A stretch of 8,486 bases of DNA, from assembly GCA_002732675.1 (NCBI GenBank), contig NVRR01000129.1, positions 1-8,486 of the forward strand. Direction: 5' to 3'. Shown here one piece after another: positions 1-5,444 of the stretch (position 1 is its first letter; each line of letters starts with the position of its first letter). Both the position numbers and the translations under genes were made by a program. The notes beneath the pieces were generated by a model, which saw only the letters and a list, made by a program, of their open reading frames with translations, was not told where the DNA came from and ran no database searches. Source of the DNA: Sneathiella sp. Its GTDB lineage: Bacteria; Pseudomonadota; Alphaproteobacteria; Sneathiellales; Sneathiellaceae.

Positions 1-254
1 TTATTTTGATGGATGAGCCCTGTTCGGCGCTCGATCCGATTGCCACGGCAAAAGTCGAGGACTTGATCGAAGAGCTGAAGGAAAACTACTCCATCATCAT
101 TGTTACCCATTCCATGCAGCAGGCGGCGCGAATTTCCCAGAAAACAGCGTTCTTCCATTTGGGGGAAATTGTTGAGGTTGGCGATACAGAGCAGATTTTC
201 ACCAGCCCCTCTGATAAGCGGACGCAGGGTTATATTACCGGCCGGTTCGGCTGA
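1..254 (+). CDS. pstB: Phosphate ABC transporter ATP-binding protein PstB, C-terminal part (5' end outside window)
   Basis: This is the ATPase subunit of the high-affinity phosphate importer PstSCAB, which couples ATP hydrolysis at the inner-membrane face to phosphate uptake. About 83 C-terminal residues are visible; the family is usually near 250-260, so roughly two thirds, including Walker A and the signature motif, lie to the left. Visible are the Walker B segment ILMDEP, the D-loop SALDP, and the switch histidine in [11 protein letters not shown]. The end, with GYITGRFG, is a typical PstB C-terminus. The in-frame TTG at 6 is an internal codon, not a start, because it lies inside Walker B. 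phoU begins 31 nt after the stop, in the usual pst-phoU order. Identity is firm because of the PstB-specific [13 protein letters not shown] stretch. Confidence 0.96.
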   Translation, partial: ILMDEPCSALDPIATAKVEDLIEELKENYSIIIVTHSMQQAARISQKTAFFHLGEIVEVGDTEQIFTSPSDKRTQGYITGRFG

Positions 255-285
255 TCGCCATATTTGAGACGAGGAGACTAGTAAA

Positions 286-1008
286 ATGAGTGGAACAGGA
301 CACACAGTAGCGTCTTATGACGAGGACCTCGAGGCGATGCGTAATGCCATTATTGAAATGGGTGGCATGGCGGAGCAACAACTTGACTCGGCCGTGCGGG
401 CCTTTGTTGGAAAAAACGTAGAACTTGCCGCGCAGACGGTCGCCGCCGACGCGGCAATTGATGAACTTGAGCACACCATCGACTCCATGGCCATTCGTGT
501 GCTGGCGCTTCGAAGCCCGGTCGCAGGTGATTTGCGTATCGTTATTTCAGCCTTGAAAATCGCGTCGGTGCTGGAGCGGGTCGCAGATTACGCCACCAAT
601 ATTGCGAAACGTGTCATTGCCCTCAACGAAGCGGCAGAGATCCGACAAATGTCGACACTCCCGCGGATGGGTGAGTTGGTGCAGCGTATGATCAGTGATA
701 CCCTGAAGGCTTATGCACAGGAAGATGCGGTTCTGGCGTTGGATGTCTGGAAGCGCGATCAGGAAGTTGATCAGCTTTATAACAGCATGTTCCGTGAGCT
801 GCTGACCTATATGATGGAAGATCCGCGCAGCATTACCAGTTGTACGCATTTGATCTTTATGGCCAAGAATATTGAGCGCATCGGTGATCATATGACCAAC
901 ATTGCGGAAATAATTATGTATCAGGTGGACGGCGCCCTGCCAACGGAAGCGCGCCCAAAGGCTGACAAGACCAGTGTCACAATGATTGAACAACCAAGTG
1001 GATCCTGA
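286..1008 (+). CDS. phoU: Phosphate signalling regulator PhoU
   Basis: PhoU is a cytoplasmic helical protein that links the Pst transporter to the PhoR kinase and keeps the Pho regulon off when phosphate is plentiful. The protein has 240 residues, close to the family norm. It shows the two-repeat PhoU fold: each repeat carries the metal-binding E-x3-D helix, ERVAD at residues 97-101 and ERIGD at residues 197-201, each followed by a similar T-N-I-A/E segment. The ATG at 286 is supported by a strong GAGGAG ribosome binding site at 271-276 with a 9-nt spacer. It sits between pstB (31 nt upstream) and phoB (5 nt downstream), so the three are almost certainly one transcript. The last 25 or so residues are hydrophilic and probably disordered. 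No Pho box is visible inside this stretch; the operon promoter would be upstream of the window. Confidence 0.97.
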   Translation: MSGTGHTVASYDEDLEAMRNAIIEMGGMAEQQLDSAVRAFVGKNVELAAQTVAADAAIDELEHTIDSMAIRVLALRSPVAGDLRIVISALKIASVLERVADYATNIAKRVIALNEAAEIRQMSTLPRMGELVQRMISDTLKAYAQEDAVLALDVWKRDQEVDQLYNSMFRELLTYMMEDPRSITSCTHLIFMAKNIERIGDHMTNIAEIIMYQVDGALPTEARPKADKTSVTMIEQPSGS

Positions 1009-1013
1009 ATAAG

Positions 1014-1700
1014 ATGAAAATACTCATCGTAGAAGACGAACCGGCAATGGTGGAGCTGCTTCGCTATAATCTGGAAAGCGAAGGCTTCGATGTTGCCTCG
1101 GCTCCGGACGGCGAAGAGGGGATGTTGGCGATTGAGGAGCAGTCACCGGATTTAGTACTTCTGGACTGGATGTTGCCAAAAGTGTCCGGGATTGAACTTT
1201 GCCGCCGATTGCGTCGTAATCAGAAATTCAAGGCCCTTCCGGTTATCATGATAACAGCCCGCGGCGAGGAAACGGATCGGGTGCGCGGGCTGGACGTTGG
1301 CGCTGACGATTATGTGTCAAAACCCTTTTCGCCGGCTGAGTTGATGGCACGAATCCGTGCCGTTCTCCGGCGCGGTAATCCTGACATCGGTAGTGACGTT
1401 CTGACCATTTCTGATGTCAATATGGATCTTGTCGGCTATAAAGTCACCAGAGGGTCACGCGCCGTGCATTTGGGCCCAACGGAATTCAAGTTATTGCGGT
1501 TTTTCATGGAACGGCCGGGGCGGGTTCTGAGCCGAGAGCAATTGCTGGATGGCGTCTGGGGCCAAAATGTCTATGTAGAGGACCGCACCGTCGATGTTCA
1601 TATTCGCCGTTTGCGAAAAGTCCTGAATGAGACCGGAGAACCGGACTTGATCAGGACCGTGCGGGCCGTTGGCTATTGTTTCGAAAAGCCCTCGAATTGA
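1014..1700 (+). CDS. phoB: Phosphate regulon response regulator PhoB (OmpR family)
   Basis: PhoB is the DNA-binding output of the PhoR-PhoB two-component system and activates phosphate-starvation genes at Pho boxes. The 228 residues comprise an N-terminal receiver and a C-terminal winged helix. Receiver landmarks are the acidic pocket E7-D8, phospho-acceptor D51 in LLDWMLP, T81 in MITARGE and K103 in SKPF. The effector domain shows GPTEFKLL, the recognition region RTVDVHIRRLRK and the closing IRTVRAVGY wing, all usual for PhoB. It starts 5 nt after the phoU stop. The ribosome binding site is poor (only a distant GGA near 1000), which suggests translation coupled to phoU. It ends 26 nt before the stop of the convergent mlaC. 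An OmpR-family paralogue is the only alternative, and the pst-phoU context makes that unlikely. Confidence 0.96.
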   Translation: MKILIVEDEPAMVELLRYNLESEGFDVASAPDGEEGMLAIEEQSPDLVLLDWMLPKVSGIELCRRLRRNQKFKALPVIMITARGEETDRVRGLDVGADDYVSKPFSPAELMARIRAVLRRGNPDIGSDVLTISDVNMDLVGYKVTRGSRAVHLGPTEFKLLRFFMERPGRVLSREQLLDGVWGQNVYVEDRTVDVHIRRLRKVLNETGEPDLIRTVRAVGYCFEKPSN

Positions 1701-1726
1701 GGACCCTCATCCTTGGGGGCCAGGCC

Positions 1727-2356
1727 TTAGTTTGACGACGCCATTTTCGCTTTTTCTTTAAGTTCGGAGATCAGGCCATCGACACCGCCCCTATTGTTGA
1801 CGACGGAGGCAAATTCGGAACGCTGCGTCAGTGCCATGCTCACGCCCTCGATGATCACATCTACAATTTTCTGCTTGCCATCGTTTGTTCGTACCCGCCA
1901 ATCCAATTTAATGGGGGGACCCTGCGGGCGCTCAATCAAGGTATAAACAAGCGATTCCTTGTCGTTAATAGATTTAGAATCAATAATCTTAATATTCTCA
2001 CCTGAGTAAGTGCCGATCTTCTGGGCATAGCTGGAAACCATGTAGTTCCGAAAAACGGCCCGGAATTCTGTTTTCTGAGCCTTTGTTGCTCCTCTCCAGC
2101 TGCGCCCGAGAACGAAGCGAGCGATGCGCGGCATATCGAAATCCGCATCGAGGAACTGGTCAAACTTCTGTTCTTTCTGCTCTTCGGATAAGGACTTGTC
2201 AGAGAGTATCTTCACGGCCTGGCTGCCGAGAGACTCGATCAGCGCCTTTGCCCCTGCTTCCTTTGATTCCGCAGCGATCACCGGTGCTTGAATGACGGCA
2301 ATCGCCGTGACAGCCACAATTATTAGCAAAATCGGCAGCTTGCAATGTTTCAACAT
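1727..2356 (-). CDS. mlaC: Periplasmic phospholipid-binding protein MlaC (Ttg2D family)
   Basis: MlaC is the soluble periplasmic carrier that moves phospholipids between the outer-membrane MlaA complex and the inner-membrane MlaFEDB ABC transporter. The 209-residue product starts with a clear Sec signal peptide: positive MLKHCK, a hydrophobic run to about residue 23, and a likely cleavage after VIAA near residues 28-29. The mature part matches the Tol_Tol_Ttg2 family in pattern: an FDQFLDADFDMPRIARFVLGR-like region, FRNYMVSSYAQKI in the middle, and the C-terminal KIVDVIIEGVSMALTQRSEF block typical of this fold. The ATG is backed by AGGAG (complement of 2363-2367) with a 6-nt spacer. It lies 82 nt downstream of mlaA on the same strand and is probably co-transcribed. 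In Pseudomonas the homologue was linked to solvent tolerance, hence older 'toluene tolerance' names. Confidence 0.93.
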   Translation of the reverse strand: MLKHCKLPILLIIVAVTAIAVIQAPVIAAESKEAGAKALIESLGSQAVKILSDKSLSEEQKEQKFDQFLDADFDMPRIARFVLGRSWRGATKAQKTEFRAVFRNYMVSSYAQKIGTYSGENIKIIDSKSINDKESLVYTLIERPQGPPIKLDWRVRTNDGKQKIVDVIIEGVSMALTQRSEFASVVNNRGGVDGLISELKEKAKMASSN

Positions 2357-2438
2357 AACTAACTCCTATCGGATACTCATATATTCTTAGAAGGAAAATA
2401 CGGCCATTTCAGGAATATTTGGCCCTGATAATACTAAT

Positions 2439-3239
2439 CTAGCTTTTCTTAGCCGTCGGGGCGTCATCCTCGTCGAAGGACATGTCCGGCAATTGCGCTG
2501 GGTTTCCTTTGCCATTGAGGATCAGATTGTTACGATTCTGGCGATACAGGCTCCGTATGGTCGCATAGAAATCGATAGAGTTTTTCTCAATTTCATCTAA
2601 TGCCTCAATGGAGCGGGAGCGCGCGTCAATGCCACTAACAGCAAATCTCGTAACACCAACATAATCAAGATCGTTATTGTCAGCGGCAATATTCACCGGG
2701 TCGATAAAATAGTCGACAACACCGCCAGTGGCAGCACGCGTCGTATTCGGTCCTACGAGAGGAATAACGAGATAAGGGCCTTCCGGAGCTCCCCAGACAG
2801 CAAAGGTCTGTCCCATATCTTCTTCACCTGTATTCAGTTGGGCAACATCGAAGAGGCCGCCGATACCCCAAAGTGTATTGATGAAGAAAGCACCCATGTT
2901 ATCACCGGCACGATTCAATTCGCCCTGCAGGACGTTGTTGATAAAGTAAATCGGTTGCGACAGGTTGGTCAGAAAATTCCGAACACTGTTACGAACAGGA
3001 TTGGGAAGAACGCCGCGATAAATCTCTGCAACGGGTTTGAGGAATAACGCATCGAGCGCGTAATTTACATTAAAGAAATATCGGTTCATCGGCTCCAGTG
3101 GATCATACACTTCCTGATACATGACCTGGGCGGGTTTGCCATCTTCCGCTGGTGATTTTGCACAAGCGGCAACGGACGCGAGCAACACTAAAGCCGCCGC
3201 GCAATTTACGAAAGAAGAGAAGTTAAGTCGCAAACGCAT
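2439..3239 (-). CDS. mlaA: Outer-membrane lipoprotein MlaA (VacJ)
   Basis: MlaA sits in the inner leaflet of the outer membrane, usually with a porin, and removes phospholipids mislocalised to the outer leaflet, passing them to MlaC. The 266-residue protein begins with a lipoprotein signal peptide whose lipobox is VAAC, with the lipidated cysteine at residue 26. The family hallmark YDPLEPMNRYFFNVN follows at about residues 45-59. Other family-typical segments are the RGVLPNPVRNSVRNFLTNL stretch, INTLWGIGGLFDVA, and the GPYLVIPLVGPNTTR region. The C-terminal tail (about 25 residues) is acidic and lysine-rich and likely flexible. The start codon has only a weak ribosome binding site (CAGG very close, GGA farther off), but this start gives the correct signal peptide. 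mlaC follows in the same direction. The upstream region carries a 13-nt palindrome. Confidence 0.95.
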   Translation of the reverse strand: MRLRLNFSSFVNCAAALVLLASVAACAKSPAEDGKPAQVMYQEVYDPLEPMNRYFFNVNYALDALFLKPVAEIYRGVLPNPVRNSVRNFLTNLSQPIYFINNVLQGELNRAGDNMGAFFINTLWGIGGLFDVAQLNTGEEDMGQTFAVWGAPEGPYLVIPLVGPNTTRAATGGVVDYFIDPVNIAADNNDLDYVGVTRFAVSGIDARSRSIEALDEIEKNSIDFYATIRSLYRQNRNNLILNGKGNPAQLPDMSFDEDDAPTAKKS

Positions 3240-3293
3240 GCCTGTATTTCCGGTTTTTATTAATTGGCACCAAATCTAGATTTTACTCTACAC

Positions 3294-3306
3294 GGTAACC
3301 GTTACC
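3294..3306. promoter_or_regulatory. Perfect 13-nt palindrome upstream of mlaA, candidate operator
   Basis: GGTAAC-C-GTTACC is a perfect inverted repeat with a one-base centre, 54 nt upstream of the mlaA start codon. A second overlapping palindrome, ACGGT-A-ACCGT, occupies 3292-3302. On the minus strand, possible promoter elements flank or overlap it: TAAAAT at 3280-3285 as a -10 with a weak TTAGGT at 3304-3309, or TTGAGT at 3316-3321 as a -35 with TACCGT at 3292-3297. In either arrangement the palindrome would sit inside the promoter, where a repressor could act. The symmetry is directly seen; operator function and the regulator are inferred. The half-site loosely resembles LacI-type operators, but I cannot assign it. 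Confidence 0.4.
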
Positions 3307-3372
3307 TAAATCTTTACTCAATTTACCTGATTTGCCTACAGCTAATTTTCAGTACCGAAAAATTAACGCTAA

Positions 3373-3401
3373 TTCAGATATATATCTACATCTGGTATCA
3401 T
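3373..3401 (+). promoter_or_regulatory. Candidate sigma70-type promoter of the methionine operon
   Basis: A TTCAGA hexamer (3373-3378, 4 of 6 matches to TTGACA) and TATCAT (3396-3401, 5 of 6 matches to TATAAT) are separated by exactly 17 nt. Transcription would begin near 3408, giving a leader of about 144 nt before the TTG start at 3552. It is the best-spaced pair I found on the plus strand of this gap. In AT-rich DNA such matches also arise by chance, so this is a candidate only. Confidence 0.4.
3376..3387. promoter_or_regulatory. Perfect 12-nt palindrome over the candidate promoter, possible operator
   Basis: AGATATATATCT is a perfect inverted repeat that overlaps the last three bases of the candidate -35 hexamer and the first part of the spacer. 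ArsR-family dimers bind AT-rich inverted repeats placed across promoters, and the first gene of the operon encodes an ArsR-type domain, so autoregulation through this site is a reasonable inference. Its centre is simply alternating AT, which weakens the case. Confidence 0.33.
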
Positions 3402-3460
3402 AGGCAGGTTTTCAACGCGAGTCGCGGTCTACCGACGCCTTCATAATCCCACTGGGTGTT

Positions 3461-3491
3461 GCGAAAATGAGACTGTTCGCTGTCTTTTTTT
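3461..3491 (+). terminator. Weak hairpin plus T7 tract in the leader, candidate attenuator
   Basis: GCGAA (3461-3465) can pair with TTCGC (3476-3480) around a 10-nt loop, and seven T residues follow at 3485-3491. No plus-strand gene lies just upstream that would need a terminator, so if functional it would act as an attenuator of the methionine operon or end a small RNA. A competing pairing is available between TTTTCAAC (3409-3416) and GTTGCGAAAA (3458-3467, with a 2-nt bulge), which would break this hairpin. The stem is short and only moderately GC-rich, so chance is a real possibility. Confidence 0.28.
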
Positions 3492-3517
3492 CTGTACAAA
3501 GATATAAGGATATGTTT

Positions 3518-3544
3518 ATGTCACGCGAATATTGGAGATTTTGA
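3518..3544 (+). CDS. Possible 8-codon upstream open frame (leader peptide)
   Basis: A short frame encoding MSREYWRF ends in TGA just ahead of the ArsR-like/methyltransferase gene. It has a good ribosome binding site, AAGGA at 3506-3510, 7 nt before its ATG. An in-frame ATG at 3512 lies too close to that site to be preferred. The TGA at 3542-3544 overlaps the GAGG (3543-3546) that serves the next gene's TTG start, and the frames differ. A ribosome finishing here would stop on the downstream initiation region, so coupling or regulation is possible. The peptide has no run of methionine or other single amino acid, so a classical amino-acid attenuator is not supported. Translation is not shown. 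Confidence 0.3.
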   Translation: MSREYWRF

Positions 3545-3551
3545 GGTCATT

Positions 3552-4508
3552 TTGGATAATTTACTTCAAGGATTGCGGGCTGCTGGAGAGGAGACCCGCT
3601 TGCGGTTGCTGGTTCTGTGCGGTCATTCCGAATTGACGGTAAGTGAGCTCACTCAGATTCTTGGGCAGAGCCAGCCGCGTGTGTCGCGCCATCTGAAGCT
3701 TCTCTGCGACGCGGGCCTTCTGGATCGTTATCAGGAAGGCAGCTGGGTTTTCTACCGTTTGTCCGCCAAAGCCAATGGATCTGTTCTGGCGCGGACCCTT
3801 GTTGATCTGGTCCCTGTGAATGATGCCATTGTCTCGCGGGATCTGGAACGGCTGGAAGCTGTTAAAAAAACCCGCGGCATGGCGGCAGAACAATATTTTA
3901 AGGAAAATGCGGCGGACTGGCGGCAAATCAGATCTTTGCACGTCCCGGAAAAGGATGTGGAAAATATTCTCCTCAGCGTTTTCGAAGGACAGGGAATTAC
4001 GGATTTCCTGGATATCGGGACAGGCACCGGTCGGATGCTGGAGTTGTTCGGGCCGTTGGTCGAACATGCCATCGGCATCGACAGCAGCCGGGAAATGCTG
4101 TCGTTCGCCCGCACGGCCATAGACGATGCCGGTCTTCGGAATTGTCAGGTGCGCCTTGCGGATATGTATAATCTGCCATTTGCCAGTCAGTCTCAGGACG
4201 CTATTGTTGTCCATCAGGTGCTGCATTATGCGCAAAGCCCGGAAAAAGTAATACAGGAGGCGGGACGCCTGCTCCGGCCAGGCGGGGTGCTGGCCATCGT
4301 TGATTTCGGCCCCCATAATATAGAGAATTTACGCTCCGAACATGCGCATCGCCAGATGGGGTTCGCCGCAGAAGATATCCAACAATATTTTAAACTTGCC
4401 CGCTTGCATCCAAAAGATTTACACGTCCTCAAAGGTGATCCGCTCACCGTGAATATCTGGACCGCTGTTGCCGATGCGAAAGCCCAGCCCATAGGAGTTG
4501 CGTTATGA
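3552..4508 (+). CDS. ArsR-type HTH regulator fused to a SAM-dependent methyltransferase, probable methionine-cycle regulator
   Basis: The 318-residue product joins two domains. Residues 1-75 form an ArsR-like winged helix: helix-turn-helix LTVSELTQILGQSQPRVSRH, then LKLLCDAGLLDRY and the wing EGSWVFYRL. The ArsR metal site (ELCVCDL-type cysteines) is absent; the matching segment is HSELTVSEL, so metal sensing is unlikely. Residues 110-300 are a class I methyltransferase with SAM motif FLDIGTGTG (152-160), acidic D177 in AIGIDSS, and ADMYNLPF (203-210). The start is TTG, with GAGG at 3543-3546 and a 5-nt spacer; no in-frame ATG or GTG lies upstream before a stop at 3468-3470. Its stop overlaps the metF start (ATGA). 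ArsR-family SahR proteins are known to control SAM-cycle genes in Proteobacteria, so I infer a SAM- or SAH-responsive regulator. Whether the methyltransferase domain is catalytic or a ligand sensor cannot be told here. Confidence 0.88.
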   Translation: MDNLLQGLRAAGEETRLRLLVLCGHSELTVSELTQILGQSQPRVSRHLKLLCDAGLLDRYQEGSWVFYRLSAKANGSVLARTLVDLVPVNDAIVSRDLERLEAVKKTRGMAAEQYFKENAADWRQIRSLHVPEKDVENILLSVFEGQGITDFLDIGTGTGRMLELFGPLVEHAIGIDSSREMLSFARTAIDDAGLRNCQVRLADMYNLPFASQSQDAIVVHQVLHYAQSPEKVIQEAGRLLRPGGVLAIVDFGPHNIENLRSEHAHRQMGFAAEDIQQYFKLARLHPKDLHVLKGDPLTVNIWTAVADAKAQPIGVAL

Positions 4509-5434
4509 GTATTTCCGGAATTGCCCCCAGCCAGAACACGGCGAGCAGCCTTGTCACGCCGGGGCAGGCCAACCGGGTCGAAGTGTCATTCGAGTTTTTC
4601 CCGCCAACATCCGAAGTTTTAGCCGAAAAACATTGGCAAGCCTTATCGCGTCTCGCGCCGTTGGGGCCGAAATTTGTCTCCGTCACCTATGGCGCCGGGG
4701 GATCGACGCGCGAACGCACCCATGCGCTTGTTAGCCGCATCCGACAGGAAACTGATTTGGAACCGGCGGCGCATCTGACCTGCGTCGGGGCAACCATTGA
4801 AGAGATCGAAGGGGTAGCGGAATCTTACTGGAATAGCGGGATCAAGCATATTGTTGCTCTGCGCGGCGACCCGCCGGAAGGCGAAGATACTTTTCGGCCG
4901 CATTTGGGTGGGTTTAACGGCTCAGTTGAATTGATTACACATTTGAAGAAAATGCATGATTTCGAAATAACCGTCGGCTGTTATCCTGAAATTCACCCGG
5001 AAGCCAAATCGAGCCTGGCAGATATCGATTATCTGAAGCGCAAGATGGATGCAGGCGCGACCCGCGCGATTACCCAATTTTTCTTTGATCCGGACGTCTA
5101 TTTACGGTTCGTCGACCGGGCGCAGGCGCATGGCATCACGATTCCGATCGTGCCCGGGATTTTACCTGTCACCAGCTATTCCAAGATCCGCCAGTTCAGC
5201 GGGCAGTGCGGCACGCAAGTGCCCGCCTGGCTCACCCATCTGTTTGAGACCCTGGATGAAGATCCGGCGACGCGCAATCTGGTGGCGGCCATGGTCGCGG
5301 CCGAGCAGTGCAAGCAATTGCAGCGGGCAGGGGTCACAGATTTCCACTTCTACACACTCAATCGTGCCGATCTTGTTTATTCCGTCTGTCATACTCTGGG
5401 GCTCCGCCCGGACCAACTCGTTAGCAGTTCTTGA
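4505..5434 (+). CDS. metF: 5,10-methylenetetrahydrofolate reductase MetF
   Basis: MetF is a cytosolic flavoprotein that reduces 5,10-methylenetetrahydrofolate to 5-methyltetrahydrofolate, the methyl donor used by MetH encoded next door. The 309-residue protein is near the bacterial length (about 295) with a slightly longer N-terminus. Motifs in order: VSFEFFPP with the catalytic glutamate at residue 30, [11 protein letters not shown], the AHLTCVG strand, ALRGDPP with the flavin-contacting aspartate, [17 protein letters not shown], and PGILPVTSY. The closing segment [17 protein letters not shown] is the usual end of the barrel. The ATG overlaps the preceding stop by 4 nt and has AGGAG at 4493-4497 with a 7-nt spacer. 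The spacing to metH is 10 nt, so co-transcription and coupled translation are expected. Confidence 0.97.
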   Translation: MSISGIAPSQNTASSLVTPGQANRVEVSFEFFPPTSEVLAEKHWQALSRLAPLGPKFVSVTYGAGGSTRERTHALVSRIRQETDLEPAAHLTCVGATIEEIEGVAESYWNSGIKHIVALRGDPPEGEDTFRPHLGGFNGSVELITHLKKMHDFEITVGCYPEIHPEAKSSLADIDYLKRKMDAGATRAITQFFFDPDVYLRFVDRAQAHGITIPIVPGILPVTSYSKIRQFSGQCGTQVPAWLTHLFETLDEDPATRNLVAAMVAAEQCKQLQRAGVTDFHFYTLNRADLVYSVCHTLGLRPDQLVSSS

Positions 5435-5444
5435 AGGATCAGTT

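Larger units (their letters stand above)
3240..3551. other. Divergent intergenic control region between mlaA and the methionine operon
   Basis: This 312-nt gap separates the divergently oriented mlaA and the ArsR-like/methyltransferase gene. It is visibly richer in A and T than the flanking genes, above all from 3250 to 3400. It holds a 13-nt palindrome on the mlaA side, a candidate sigma70-type promoter with an overlapping 12-nt palindrome facing right, a small hairpin followed by seven T residues, and a short open frame just before the next gene. No tRNA and no riboswitch class that I recognise is present. I looked for SAM-II and SAH aptamer hallmarks and did not find them. An open frame at 3264-3446 has no ribosome binding site and a composition that looks non-coding. 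Confidence 0.8.

Noticed and set aside
1701..1726. Possible bidirectional terminator between phoB and mlaC
   Set aside because: Only CCC/GGG-type short pairings can be drawn in the 26 nt, with no T run on either strand.
2402..2424. GGCCA/TGGCC inverted repeat between mlaA and mlaC
   Set aside because: Only a 5-bp stem around a 13-nt loop with no T tract in the direction of transcription, so it is not a credible terminator.
3264..3446. A 60-codon plus-strand frame in the intergenic region
   Set aside because: TTG start without a ribosome binding site, AT-driven composition rich in I, Y and L, and it runs across the candidate promoter and palindromes.
3402..3470. Known SAM-II or SAH riboswitch ahead of the methionine operon
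   Set aside because: The conserved segments I remember for these classes are not visible. A covariance search would be needed to exclude divergent members.
3473..3497. Repeated CTGT units resembling a Pho box
   Set aside because: The units lie 7 and 12 nt apart instead of the 11-nt period of PhoB sites, and the second halves do not match.
3561..4316. A 251-codon antisense frame in the regulator gene
   Set aside because: It is a shadow of the well-supported ArsR-like/methyltransferase gene, with no recognisable product.
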